DNA of 64,000 nucleotides from NCBI RefSeq assembly GCF_006385175.1, contig NZ_VFIY01000004.1, positions 1-64,000 on the forward strand, written 5' to 3'. The DNA is from Emcibacter nanhaiensis. Lineage in GTDB: Bacteria > Pseudomonadota > Alphaproteobacteria > Sphingomonadales > Emcibacteraceae. Both the position numbers and the translations under genes were made by a program. Shown here piece by piece: positions 8,258-16,903 of this stretch; the first letter of the stretch is position 1, and each line of letters opens with the position of its first letter. Under the pieces are notes generated by a model that saw only the letters and a list, made by a program, of their open reading frames with translations, made no database searches and was not told where the DNA came from.

Positions 8258-8872
8258 ATGGCTGAAAAATGCAGGAATGTGAATGGCAAGGCCTATGCCA
8301 TAAATGTGATCACGCCGATCAAGCCGTGGACAACACTTCTCCAGAAACTGGTCTTCTGGTATGTCGGGGTGCGCCCGTCTACCGCCACCCGTCTGGTCAA
8401 GTTATCCTTTATCCATTTTGCCCGCTGGGTAATCGTGGAGAAAGACCAGTTTCCTTACCTTGGGGAGGGGCAGCCCAAAGAGGAATTGAACTACGATTAT
8501 CTGCTGTTCAACAGTAACTTCAACGGCACCTGGTCCCAGTATATTGACGCTTTTTCCGATGTTTTGCCGTCAGGCCTGAACCTGATCTGGAACTGGAGCG
8601 TCAAATTCCCGGGATCGCGCCCCGCGACAAGCTTCAAGAAATATATCCGGCATAACCAGATTGATACGGAATATTATTATGTGGCCTACCCGGGCGCGGC
8701 CATCAATGACGTTAAATCGGCCCGGGTTGTTTCTGACGAGGTGCAAAAGCTGGCCGGGGAAATGGACAATTGTTCTGCGGAGGAGTTTGAGCAGAAATAT
8801 AATCTCATGCTCCTCAAAGTTCAGAAAAACCTGGGGCAGACCGGCAAGGCGCCGCTGCCGGCGTCGGATTAG
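8258..8872 (+). CDS. Conserved unknown protein, first of a paralogous pair
   Basis: A 204-residue soluble protein of unknown function. It clearly shares a scaffold with its neighbour at 8882: an amino end NGKAYAINVITPIKPW, a middle HFARWVIV, then LLFNSNFNGTWSQYIDAF, and KFPG followed by a FKKYIR-N-Q-DT stretch. These occur in the same order and spacing in the neighbour. There is no signal peptide or convincing transmembrane helix. It has a strong ribosome site (AAGGGGGGGAA). The paralogue starts 9 bases after its stop codon, and the DyP peroxidase and P450 follow, so a shared pathway is likely. A ferredoxin-like fold related to DyP peroxidase domains is my guess; no haem ligand is identifiable. 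Confidence 0.75.
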   Translation: MAEKCRNVNGKAYAINVITPIKPWTTLLQKLVFWYVGVRPSTATRLVKLSFIHFARWVIVEKDQFPYLGEGQPKEELNYDYLLFNSNFNGTWSQYIDAFSDVLPSGLNLIWNWSVKFPGSRPATSFKKYIRHNQIDTEYYYVAYPGAAINDVKSARVVSDEVQKLAGEMDNCSAEEFEQKYNLMLLKVQKNLGQTGKAPLPASD

Positions 8873-8881
8873 GAGCGGGAT

Positions 8882-9505
8882 ATGCCGAATATCAACGGAA
8901 ATACCTATGGCCTGACCATTCTTTGTCCCATCAAAAGCTGGCGTACTCACAATCCGGCACCGGAACAGTTGCTCAGGAAATATATTGACGGCATGCCCAA
9001 CGGGAGCGCATCGCCGTTTACCCGGGTGCGGTCCACCCATTTCGCCCGCCTGACTATTATCGACAATGTCTATTTCGAGGGGGCGACGGCCCGGGAAGAC
9101 CATCTCAAATCCCAATATCTCTGGTTCAACAGCAATTTCGACGGTGACCTGGAGAACTATCTGGATGATATGTTCCTGCAAATGCCAACCGAAATAGAGG
9201 AGATATGGAAACATTGTGTGGCGTTTCCCGGCCTGGAGAACGGGCGGGACGAGTGGAAGCGCTATATGATCAGGTGCCAGGTCAAGACAACCTTCTTCTT
9301 TGCCGCGGTCAACGACATGACTGTCGAGGAAATGCTCCGGGCTTTGATGTTGCAGCGGGAATTCAGTAGCTTTGTCGCTCGAAACCAGGGCGTTCCGGCA
9401 GCGGAACTGCAGCAGAATTTCAAGGAGTTTATGGCGGCTTACCGCGAGGCTCCGACACCGGAGCCGGGAACCATAGACTATAAATTTTCCAGACAGGGGG
9501 CGTGA
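8882..9505 (+). CDS. Conserved unknown protein, second of a paralogous pair
   Basis: A 207-residue relative of the preceding protein with the same ordered blocks: NGNTYGLTILCPIKSW, THFARLTII, YLWFNSNFDGDLENYLDD, IWKHCVAFPG and WKRYMIRCQVKTTFFFAA. The best-conserved element is FNSNF(N/D)G followed by a Tyr-(I/L)-Asp helix. Its ribosome site (TAGGAG) overlaps the stop codon of the preceding gene, and its own TGA is immediately followed by the ATG of the peroxidase gene, so all three are translated from one message. The function is unknown; the pair may form a heterodimer. An ordinary tandem duplication within the operon is the simplest origin. Confidence 0.78.
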   Translation: MPNINGNTYGLTILCPIKSWRTHNPAPEQLLRKYIDGMPNGSASPFTRVRSTHFARLTIIDNVYFEGATAREDHLKSQYLWFNSNFDGDLENYLDDMFLQMPTEIEEIWKHCVAFPGLENGRDEWKRYMIRCQVKTTFFFAAVNDMTVEEMLRALMLQREFSSFVARNQGVPAAELQQNFKEFMAAYREAPTPEPGTIDYKFSRQGA

Positions 9506-10990
9506 ATGTCACATATTCTTGAACTGACCGACATTCAGGGGAATGTGGTTCTGGCCTACAAGTTTCCCCTGTCCAGGTATATCCTGTTACGGGTCAATGA
9601 TGCGGAAGGGGGGCGTGACTTCCTGCAGCGGGCGTTGCCCCATATCAACTCGGGGGAACTCTGGGAAGACGGCGCAAAACCCGAGGCAACGACCAACATC
9701 TCTTTTACCTACACGGGACTGAAGGCGCTGGGCGTGCCGCAAAGCAGTCTCAGGACCTTTCCGGTCGCCTTTCAGGAAGGGATGAAAGCCCGGGCAGACA
9801 TTCTTGGCGATACCGGTACAAGTGCTCCGGAAAACTGGGACGAATGCTGGCGCGGCGAGGTGCATATACTGCTGTCCATCAATGCCCGGACTGTTACACC
9901 GATCCAGGATCTCACGGAGATTACCGAGGCGGAAAAGAAATATCTGCATGACCATTATGAGGCGTTGAGGTATCTGTGGGAAGCGAACGGCAGCATCACC
10001 TGGCTGGGGGAACAGGACGGCAATGTGCTGTTTTACGACGGTCACCCGACAGCGAAAGAGCATTTCGGTTTTACCGACGGAATCGGCAATCCGGCCTTTT
10101 CCGGCATGGACCTGAAACAGATGAAGGTGCCGGGCCGGGGCAAGCAGCTGCCGGACGGCCGCTGGGTGCCGCTTGCTGCCGGGGAGTTTGTGCTGGGCTA
10201 TCCCGACGAGGCCCAGGAACTGCCACTTGCCCCCGCACCACATATGCTCAGCCGCAACGGCACTTTCATGGCTTACCGCAAACTGCACCAGAATGTCGCC
10301 AGCTTCCGCAAGTATTTGATGGCGCAGGGCAAGAGATATGAAAAAACCCTGGATATGAGCAAATATCGCCACGCGGACGGCCGCGAGGTGCAGGGCTGGG
10401 AAATACTGGCCGCCAAGATGGCCGGGCGCTGGCTGGACGGTACGCCGGTCGAACTGTCTCCTTACGGGGAAAATCCGGCGGTGCTGAATGATCCCATGAA
10501 GAACAACGATTTCGATTATGATGAGGACCTGGAAGGGGCGCGCTGTCCGCTCGGCGCCCATGTGCGGCGGGCCAATCCCCGCGATGCCCTGGGCTTTCAG
10601 GGGCAATTGACCAACCGCAGGCGCATCCTGCGCCGGGGATTGCCCTATGGGACCGCGACCCCTTTTGGTGAACTGGGCAATGACGACGGCGAGCACGGCA
10701 TTATTTTCATGTCCCTCAATGCCAGCATCGAACGTCAGTTTGAGTTTGTTCAGCAGCAATGGATGAATTACGGCAATGATTTTATCCAGGGTAATGACAA
10801 GGATATTCTGGTTGGTGACAATGACGGCAGCACCCAGGCGGTGATCCAGAATGATCCGGACGGCGACCGGCCGCCGTTTGTCTGCGCCGATATCCCCCGG
10901 TTTGTGGAAGTGCGTGGCGGAGATTATTTCTTTATCCCCAGTCTGACGGCCCTGCGGATGATCAGCAAGCAGGATATTTCCACCATTTAA
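9506..10990 (+). CDS. DyP-type haem peroxidase
   Basis: A 494-residue dye-decolourising peroxidase. The family signature is clear: FGFTDGIGNPAFSG with the catalytic Asp191. The proximal haem histidine is probably His352 in CPLGAHVRRANPRDA, the distal arginine is Arg376 or Arg377 in ILRRGLPYG, and the C-terminal block GIIFMSLNASIERQFEFVQ follows. At nearly 500 residues it belongs with the larger DyP classes rather than the compact EfeB type. No Tat or Sec signal is visible, so it is probably cytoplasmic. It uses H2O2 or organic peroxides to oxidise a substrate that cannot be predicted. The P450 gene starts 23 bases downstream of its stop, and the two unknown paralogues lie directly upstream. 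Confidence 0.93.
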   Translation: MSHILELTDIQGNVVLAYKFPLSRYILLRVNDAEGGRDFLQRALPHINSGELWEDGAKPEATTNISFTYTGLKALGVPQSSLRTFPVAFQEGMKARADILGDTGTSAPENWDECWRGEVHILLSINARTVTPIQDLTEITEAEKKYLHDHYEALRYLWEANGSITWLGEQDGNVLFYDGHPTAKEHFGFTDGIGNPAFSGMDLKQMKVPGRGKQLPDGRWVPLAAGEFVLGYPDEAQELPLAPAPHMLSRNGTFMAYRKLHQNVASFRKYLMAQGKRYEKTLDMSKYRHADGREVQGWEILAAKMAGRWLDGTPVELSPYGENPAVLNDPMKNNDFDYDEDLEGARCPLGAHVRRANPRDALGFQGQLTNRRRILRRGLPYGTATPFGELGNDDGEHGIIFMSLNASIERQFEFVQQQWMNYGNDFIQGNDKDILVGDNDGSTQAVIQNDPDGDRPPFVCADIPRFVEVRGGDYFFIPSLTALRMISKQDISTI

Positions 10991-11013
10991 CCGCAGACAG
11001 GAAGGAAGCATTG

Positions 11014-12378
11014 ATGGAATTTGTGATCGCACCTTTGAGGTCAGTTTTTTCCTGTATTTACAATATCTTCAGAAATATTTTTAAAGCGATTTATGTGTGG
11101 TGTTACGGCCTGTGGAATCTGCTGTGGCTGATCAAGGAACTGTTGTTCGGCAAGGGCACCCTTGCCGACAAGGCCGCTTCGGTTGGCGTGCAACATGCCG
11201 GCATGATGTTCCTCCGGGCGTTCCTGCCGACGATTGTGCTCCGCAAGAAGCTGATCACGGCCTATGAAAATACCGGCACGGCGGTGGTGACCGCGGCGGA
11301 GGATGTGTGGGAAGTGGTGAATCAGGACGAAGTCTTTCTTACCGCCTATGCGCCGAAAATGGCGGTGCTGACGAATGGCAGCAACTTCTTTCTCGGCATG
11401 CAGAATACGCCCCGGTATACCAACAATGTCAGTGACCTGAGGCTGGCGGCCAACCGGGATGACATTCCGCGTGTAATTACGCCGACCGTCAGCCGAGAAG
11501 CCGGACAGATCGTGGCCGGGGCGGGGGGCGAGCTGGATCTGCCGCAGCAATTGACCCTGCCGGTGATGGCGCAATTGGCGGAAGAATATTTCGGGACAAC
11601 CGGTCTTTCCAAGGAAACGTTGATCCAGTGGACCCATGCCATTTTCCGCTATATTTTCTTCGATTTTTCCGAGGAGCCTGCGGTGAAAGATCCGGCGGCC
11701 CAGGCGGCGAAGGAAATGCGGGACTATCTGGACCAGCTGATTGCAGACCGCAAGGCGGGGCCGGAAAAGGATGATGTGCTGGGCCGCTGCCTGAAGCTGC
11801 AGGCGGCGGGGATGCCGGCTATGGGGGACGAGAATATCCGGGATAATTTCCTTGGTATGTTGACGGCAATGGTGCCGACCATTCCCAATGCCGCGGCAAA
11901 AATTCTGGATGTGTTCCTGGACAAGCCGGAAGCCCTGGCCGGGGCGCGGGCGGCAGCACTGGCGGATGACGATGAACTGTTGCTGAAATATATCATCGAG
12001 GCCTTTCGCTTCAATCCCATGAATCCGGTGATTTTCCGTATTGCCGCCCGGGACTATGTGGTGGCGGAAGGCACCCTGCGGCAGCGGACCATACCCAAGG
12101 GTACCTTTGTCTTCGCCGCCAACCTGTCGGCCATGTTCGATCCCTGGGCGGTCAGCTCACCGCAGAAGTTTGATATCACCCGCCCGCCGGAAGATTATAT
12201 TCTCTGGGGTCTGGGCCTGCATCGCTGTTTCGGGGAATATATCTCCCATGCGGCTCTGCCGGCATTTTTCAAGCCGCTGCTGCAACAGGAAAATCTGCGC
12301 CGGGCGCCGGGCGCGGCGGGTCACATTGAAACCGGTCAGGGCCCGTTTCCCTGGCATTTCCATATCGAGTGGGACTGA
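11014..12378 (+). CDS. Divergent cytochrome P450
   Basis: A protein of about 454 residues counted from the ATG at 11014, which has AGGAAGGA at the right distance (a TTG one codon earlier is possible). The P450 hallmarks are the K-helix ExxR (Glu329-Ala-Phe-Arg332) and the haem-binding cysteine Cys405 in LGLHRCFGEY. The I-helix region (about 279-296, FLGMLTAMVPTIPN) lacks the usual acidic-threonine pair used for O2 activation. That is also true of P450s that rearrange peroxides, such as CYP74 and the P450 domain of fungal Ppo enzymes. A hydrophobic amino end (about 10-45) suggests membrane association. No ferredoxin or reductase gene is nearby, so the enzyme may use a peroxide rather than O2 and electrons. 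Confidence 0.9.
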   Translation: MEFVIAPLRSVFSCIYNIFRNIFKAIYVWCYGLWNLLWLIKELLFGKGTLADKAASVGVQHAGMMFLRAFLPTIVLRKKLITAYENTGTAVVTAAEDVWEVVNQDEVFLTAYAPKMAVLTNGSNFFLGMQNTPRYTNNVSDLRLAANRDDIPRVITPTVSREAGQIVAGAGGELDLPQQLTLPVMAQLAEEYFGTTGLSKETLIQWTHAIFRYIFFDFSEEPAVKDPAAQAAKEMRDYLDQLIADRKAGPEKDDVLGRCLKLQAAGMPAMGDENIRDNFLGMLTAMVPTIPNAAAKILDVFLDKPEALAGARAAALADDDELLLKYIIEAFRFNPMNPVIFRIAARDYVVAEGTLRQRTIPKGTFVFAANLSAMFDPWAVSSPQKFDITRPPEDYILWGLGLHRCFGEYISHAALPAFFKPLLQQENLRRAPGAAGHIETGQGPFPWHFHIEWD

Positions 12379-12444
12379 CCTTTCACGCTCCTGTCATCTT
12401 CCGCTTCCATAACACAGCAAACACTTTCGCGGAGGATTTGAAAC

Positions 12445-13446
12445 GTGATAAAATATGGCGCAGTTATCCTGTCTTTATTGTGGAGCTTGACGTCCATGTC
12501 CAACGCCGCAGATGCTGTCCCGACCCTGACCGGGGAAAAGCCGGTGATTATTGCCCATCGCGGCGCCAGCGGCTATCGCCCGGAACATACCCTTGCGTCC
12601 TACAAACTGGCCATCGAGATGGGCGCCGACTATATCGAGCCGGACCTGGTGATGACGAAGGACGGGGTGATGGTGGCGCGCCACGACCGCTACCTCGGCA
12701 CCACCACCGATGTGGCCGATCATCCCGAATTCGCCGACCGCAGGCGGGAAGACAGCCGCACCGGCCGCGACCGGCATGAAGGCCTGGAATGGTTTGTGGA
12801 GGATTTCACGCTGGCGGAAATCAAGACCCTGCGCGCCCGCCAGGTTTGGGACAGCCGCCCCAAGCAATTCGATGGGAAGTTCGAAATCCCCACTTTCGAG
12901 GAAATCCTTGAGCTGGTGCAACAGGTGAAAACGGCAACCGGCAGGACGGTTGGAATCTATCCGGAAACCAAGGCGCCCGGCTATTTCAAGTCGATCGGGC
13001 TCGATTTCGAGGCACCGCTGCTGGCCATGCTGAAAAAATACGGCTATGACAGCGCGGAAGACAAAATCTTCATCCAGAGTTTTGAGCCGGAAATCCTCGA
13101 AAGCCTCAACCAAAAGACCGGCATGAAGCTGATCATGCTGCTGTGGCCCGACGATATGAAGGTCATGGTGCCCAACTATGACCTCGACTATGTGGCCGCA
13201 TTCGCCGACGGGATCGGGCCGCTGAAATTTATGCTCCTCAACGAACAGGGCCAGGACAATGGCCTGGTGAAGCAGGCCCACGCCCTCGGCCTCGAAGTGC
13301 ACCCCTATACTTTCCGCAATGATCAGTTGCCGGAGCAGTTTGCCACGCCGCAGGCGGAATATGAACATTATTTCCGCATGGGTGTTGACGGCCTGTTCAG
13401 CGATTTTTCCGACACCGCGCTGGCGGTTCGCGACCGCCTATACTGA
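12445..13446 (+). CDS. glpQ: Secreted glycerophosphodiester phosphodiesterase
   Basis: A 333-residue protein with a Sec signal peptide (about residues 1-22, ending SNAADA) and the GDPD fold. The HRGASGYRPEHTLASY block supplies the first catalytic His and Glu, EPDLVMTKDGVMVARHD the metal ligands and second His, and IYPETKAPGYF and IFIQSFEP later strands. It hydrolyses glycerophosphodiesters such as glycerophosphocholine to sn-glycerol 3-phosphate and an alcohol in the periplasm. The length and insertions match the GlpQ (periplasmic) rather than UgpQ type. It starts with GTG after a good GGAGGA site. It lies 66 bases after the P450 on the same strand, and co-transcription is possible but unproven. 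Confidence 0.92.
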   Translation: MIKYGAVILSLLWSLTSMSNAADAVPTLTGEKPVIIAHRGASGYRPEHTLASYKLAIEMGADYIEPDLVMTKDGVMVARHDRYLGTTTDVADHPEFADRRREDSRTGRDRHEGLEWFVEDFTLAEIKTLRARQVWDSRPKQFDGKFEIPTFEEILELVQQVKTATGRTVGIYPETKAPGYFKSIGLDFEAPLLAMLKKYGYDSAEDKIFIQSFEPEILESLNQKTGMKLIMLLWPDDMKVMVPNYDLDYVAAFADGIGPLKFMLLNEQGQDNGLVKQAHALGLEVHPYTFRNDQLPEQFATPQAEYEHYFRMGVDGLFSDFSDTALAVRDRLY

Positions 13447-13470
13447 ATAACCGGACCCGATAAGGGGAAC

Positions 13471-14379
13471 TCAATCACTCCAGGCGACGTTGGTGATTTC
13501 TACACCATAGACATGGTGTCCCTTACTGGCCTTTTGCAGGGCGGTTTCCACGCTCTGCTGCATTTCCAGTTGCAGCGCGCGATAAATCGTTTTGTTATCC
13601 CAGTCCTGGTGCAGGTTTTTCTTGATCGCCCGGTCGGCGCCGCGCTGGAAGACCGTCTGCCGGTTCTCCTCGATCTGTGCCTCATCAAGGTCGGTGGTAA
13701 GCTTGTAGGTAATGTCCAGGGTCTTGTGCCCGTTGAAACTGCGCATGACCCGTGTGTAATGCAGCTGGATTTCGACGCTATTCAATGTTGCCCCTTGTGG
13801 CGCAGGGGGAATATCGCCGAGCAGATGCGCTTCATATTCATCCAAATTCAGGCAGGACTTCTGGAGTGTGGCGGAGAGCCAGAATGTTTTCTGGCTTGGC
13901 AGGGGCGGCTCTTCCCGGACCAGTTCCAGTTCCGAACGCGCCATACTGGCGCAATAGCCGCCGGCCGCGGCACCGGCACGTTTTTGTAGGGAATTATGCA
14001 ATTTGACAAACTGGTTGATTTCATCTTCCGACAGTTCTTCTTTTTTCCTGGCGCGTATCAGAAGCGGGCAATAAGGGACGAGATCCTGCATGATCTCCTC
14101 GCCATTTTCCTCAATCATTTGCTCCTTGTAAACGTCTGCGCGATCATGGAACTCCCGGGATTTCTTTTGTTTTTCCGCTACAAGCTGATTCGGGTAATCG
14201 AGGATAAAATCCCGGCCGCAACTGCAATTGATGAATTTGCGTTGTTCGGGACTGGCGGCGTCACAGGCTTCCAGAAAAGCCGCCGCGCGGGTTTCCAGCG
14301 TGGCTTCTTCTTCAGCGACGACCGGGCCGCTCAAAACAAAGAAAACAAAGGGAGTCAAAAGCAAGATGAATTTACGCAT
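13471..14379 (-). CDS. Secreted protein of unknown function
   Basis: A protein of about 302 residues beginning MRKFILLLTPFVFFVLSG, a clear signal peptide probably cleaved after VVA before EEEATLE. The start at 14379 is favoured by AGGA about 11 bases upstream; the open frame extends another 14 codons. The mature part has a short cysteine cluster near its start (FINCSCGRDFI), two more isolated cysteines, charged helical stretches and no recognisable domain. It is a single gene, convergent with glpQ and separated from the AI-2E permease by about 64 bases. I do not recognise the family. Confidence 0.7.
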   Translation of the reverse strand: MRKFILLLTPFVFFVLSGPVVAEEEATLETRAAAFLEACDAASPEQRKFINCSCGRDFILDYPNQLVAEKQKKSREFHDRADVYKEQMIEENGEEIMQDLVPYCPLLIRARKKEELSEDEINQFVKLHNSLQKRAGAAAGGYCASMARSELELVREEPPLPSQKTFWLSATLQKSCLNLDEYEAHLLGDIPPAPQGATLNSVEIQLHYTRVMRSFNGHKTLDITYKLTTDLDEAQIEENRQTVFQRGADRAIKKNLHQDWDNKTIYRALQLEMQQSVETALQKASKGHHVYGVEITNVAWSD

Positions 14380-14484
14380 TTCCAGATCCTGAAGTGGGTG
14401 CCTGAACATATCTACGACCACTCCATTAACATGAGATATTTTACAGCTTTATGACAATCCTGTGACGGCGGACAATTCTGCGGC

Positions 14485-15594
14485 TTAACAGAGGTCTTTC
14501 TGTTCGGTGAGTATGTCCCTGAAGGCATCCCTGTAGATGCCGAGGACGGTGATCATCACGGCGGCCAGCACCGGGCCCAGAATGATCCCGGCGGCGCCGA
14601 ACGCGGTAAGGCCGCCCAGCGTACTAACCAGCACCAGCAGGTCCGGCATTTTTGTATCCCGCTCCACAAGCCGCGGACGCAGGATATTGTCCACCATGCC
14701 GACGATAAAGAACCCCCAGGCGAAGAGGCCGGCGGCAAGGCCGTAGTCGCCGCTGGCCAGAAGGTAAAGGAAAGCCGGAACCCAGATGATGCCGGAACCA
14801 ATGCCGGGAATCGCGGAAATCAGGACCACGATCAGGCCCCAGAAGACCGGGGCATCAATGCCGCAGACCCAGAAGGCCAGGCCGAGAAGGGTTCCCTGGA
14901 TGGAGCCGATGATCAGGATGCTTTTCAGCATGGCCTGGGACATGAACAGGCCCTTTTGCCGGATCAACTGACGGTCTTTTTCACACAATGGCAGATACTG
15001 GTAGATGGCCTCCATTGTGCCGTGGCCCCAGATCAGGAAAAAGAACATGGCATAAACCATGATGAACAGGTCCACCAGCATCTGGGCTGTGCCCTGGGTG
15101 GCAGCCGACAGGGTCCTGATGACGAAGCCGCTGGCGGTGCCGGCCCATTCGGCAAGCTTCGAGTAAATAGTGGATTTATAGGCGGCGAGTTCGTCCGCAA
15201 AGGGGAACCAGTCGGGCAAAACGCCGTTCACGGTACTATTCTGGCTGACCTGCAGATTGATCCAGCTGATCACGGCGTGGGAAATCTTCAGGCCCTCTGC
15301 CGCTGCCAGGGACAAGAGGCCGATCACAGGAATCCCGACCACAATCATGACCAGGAACAGCAGCAGCCCTGCCGTGAGGCCCCGGCGTTCCGTCCCCAGT
15401 TTGGCGAGCAAGGCATCATAGGCGGGTTGCAACAGGGCGGCGAAGATGGTTGCCATGATAATGGTAATGATATAGCCGTGGATCACCCACAGGAAGACGC
15501 TGGTAAACAGAATCATCAGGCCAATGATGAATCTTTTGCGCTGTCTGAGCGACAAATCTTCTGTCTGAACCTGTTCTGTTACTTCCTCTGCCAT
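14485..15594 (-). CDS. AI-2E family transporter (PerM-like permease)
   Basis: A membrane protein of about 369 residues from ATG 15594. The open frame runs further upstream, but that part has no protein character and overlaps a terminator. It has about eight hydrophobic segments with a long extracytoplasmic region near the middle. The family pattern includes FAALLQPAYDAL and the late block GSIQGTLLGLAFWVCGIDAPVFWG...ISAIPGIGSGIIWVPAF. Members export autoinducer-2, sodium/protons or unknown solutes, so the substrate here is open. It stands alone on its strand, with the ahpD terminator just upstream. Confidence 0.88.
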   Translation of the reverse strand: MAEEVTEQVQTEDLSLRQRKRFIIGLMILFTSVFLWVIHGYIITIIMATIFAALLQPAYDALLAKLGTERRGLTAGLLLFLVMIVVGIPVIGLLSLAAAEGLKISHAVISWINLQVSQNSTVNGVLPDWFPFADELAAYKSTIYSKLAEWAGTASGFVIRTLSAATQGTAQMLVDLFIMVYAMFFFLIWGHGTMEAIYQYLPLCEKDRQLIRQKGLFMSQAMLKSILIIGSIQGTLLGLAFWVCGIDAPVFWGLIVVLISAIPGIGSGIIWVPAFLYLLASGDYGLAAGLFAWGFFIVGMVDNILRPRLVERDTKMPDLLVLVSTLGGLTAFGAAGIILGPVLAAVMITVLGIYRDAFRDILTEQKDLC

Positions 15595-15654
15595 GTCTCC
15601 GCCCCGAAATGGTTGCCGGATTAGTCTAGGGGGAAATTGCTGTATGGCAAAGAA

Positions 15655-15686
15655 TAAAAAAGCCCCGCCGTACACGCCGGCGGGGC
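15655..15686 (-). terminator. Rho-independent terminator after ahpD
   Basis: On the minus strand a perfect 9-bp GC stem (GCCCCGCCG / CGGCGGGGC, 15662-15686) with a 7-base loop is followed by a run of T (A-run 15656-15661 on the plus strand). It lies about 37 bases past the ahpD stop, a textbook intrinsic terminator for the ahpC-ahpD transcript. Confidence 0.92.
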
Positions 15687-15722
15687 AGTTTGCTAGTCGC
15701 ATCTAAGGAGGGGTAGGGAGGT

Positions 15723-16259
15723 CTAGCTGTAATCTTCGATGACAATGGCTTGGGCGGCCGCATTGATCACGGCGGCAATCCGGACGGTGGACTGTACGCC
15801 CACTTTGGAGATTCCGGCCTTGATCACTTCATTGACATGGGCCTCGAGGCACATACCACAGCCGTTGATGGCGCTCACCGCCAGGGAATAAAGTTCGAAA
15901 TCCACTTTTTCGATCCCCGGTCGGCCGATCACATTCATGCGCAGCTTGGCCGGCAGGCCCAGGTAATCCTTGTCGCGCACCATATGGGTGAAGCGGTAAT
16001 AAACGTTGTTCATGCCCATGATGGTCGCCGCCGCCTTGGCGGCATTGATTTCTTCGGCCGTGATATTGCCTTCGGTCTCGATGGTCAGGGCCTCGATCAC
16101 GGCCTGGTTTTTGGTGGCATAGGCACTGGCCAGGGCAATACCATAAATCTGGTTCTGGTTCAGGCCTTCCGCACCTTCCTCTGACAGGACACTGGACAGA
16201 TTAAGTTTGATGTCCTTGGCATAGTCGGGCATGCGGGATTTGATATTCTGTACTGACAT
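15723..16259 (-). CDS. ahpD: AhpD-type alkylhydroperoxidase
   Basis: A 178-residue protein of the carboxymuconolactone-decarboxylase fold. It has the redox motif Cys134-Gly-Met-Cys137 followed by His141 (CGMCLEAHVNEV), as in mycobacterial AhpD, plus an upstream glutamate region. AhpD reduces the peroxiredoxin AhpC or acts directly as a thiol-dependent peroxidase. It is the second gene after ahpC on the minus strand, about 104 bases downstream, and is followed by a strong terminator. No ahpF reductase gene is present, so AhpD is the likely electron donor for AhpC here. Confidence 0.93.
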   Translation of the reverse strand: MSVQNIKSRMPDYAKDIKLNLSSVLSEEGAEGLNQNQIYGIALASAYATKNQAVIEALTIETEGNITAEEINAAKAAATIMGMNNVYYRFTHMVRDKDYLGLPAKLRMNVIGRPGIEKVDFELYSLAVSAINGCGMCLEAHVNEVIKAGISKVGVQSTVRIAAVINAAAQAIVIEDYS

Positions 16260-16363
16260 AACTGCTTCCTTTCAAAAACTTTTCTGCTGGTGCCCTCTGT
16301 CGGGAGGGAGAAGAGGGTGGCGGAGACCAGGGGAGGACGGTCTCCGCCCACTGTGGGAGGGGT

Positions 16364-16903
16364 TTATTCCACAGTGATGGTTTCTTCACCCTGCTGCCAG
16401 TTGCAGGGGCACAGTTCGTCGGTTTGCAGGGCGTCCAGCACCCGCAGGACTTCTTTCGGGTTACGGCCCACGTTCATGTCGGTCACCATGACGAAGCGGA
16501 CAATGCCGTGCGGGTCGATGATGAAGACAGCGCGCTGGGCGACGCCCGCTTCCGGATCAATGATGCCGAGGGCTTCAGACAGTTCGCGCTTGACGTCGGC
16601 CAGCATCGGGAAGGGGAGGTCATTCAGCTCCTCCTTGTCCTTGCGCCAGGCCAGGTGCACAAACTCGCTGTCGATGCTGGCGCCGAGGATCTGGGCGTCG
16701 CGGTCCTGGAAGTCTTCGTTCATTTCACCGAAAGCTGCAATTTCCGTCGGGCAGACGAAGGTAAAGTCTTTCGGCCAGAAGAAGAGCACCTGCCACTTGC
16801 CGGCATATGTCTGGTCTGTGATTTCGGTAAAGGCATTGTTCACATCGTTGGAAACGGTCGCCTGCACTTTAAATTCGGGAAGTTTCTGACCTACGCTAAT
16901 CAT
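16364..16903 (-). CDS. ahpC: Peroxiredoxin AhpC
   Basis: A 179-residue 2-Cys peroxiredoxin. The peroxidatic Cys51 lies in KDFTFVCPTEIAAFGE. The resolving cysteine is in the tail LCPCNWQQGE (Cys165 and Cys167; the CxC is an extra thiol relative to most AhpC). It reduces H2O2, organic hydroperoxides and peroxynitrite. It is the first gene of the ahpC-ahpD operon and divergent from oxyR across a 118-base intergenic region, a common arrangement in alphaproteobacteria and actinobacteria. A clear ribosome site (AAAGGAG) precedes the ATG. Peroxide induction through OxyR is expected. Confidence 0.95.
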   Translation of the reverse strand: MISVGQKLPEFKVQATVSNDVNNAFTEITDQTYAGKWQVLFFWPKDFTFVCPTEIAAFGEMNEDFQDRDAQILGASIDSEFVHLAWRKDKEELNDLPFPMLADVKRELSEALGIIDPEAGVAQRAVFIIDPHGIVRFVMVTDMNVGRNPKEVLRVLDALQTDELCPCNWQQGEETITVE

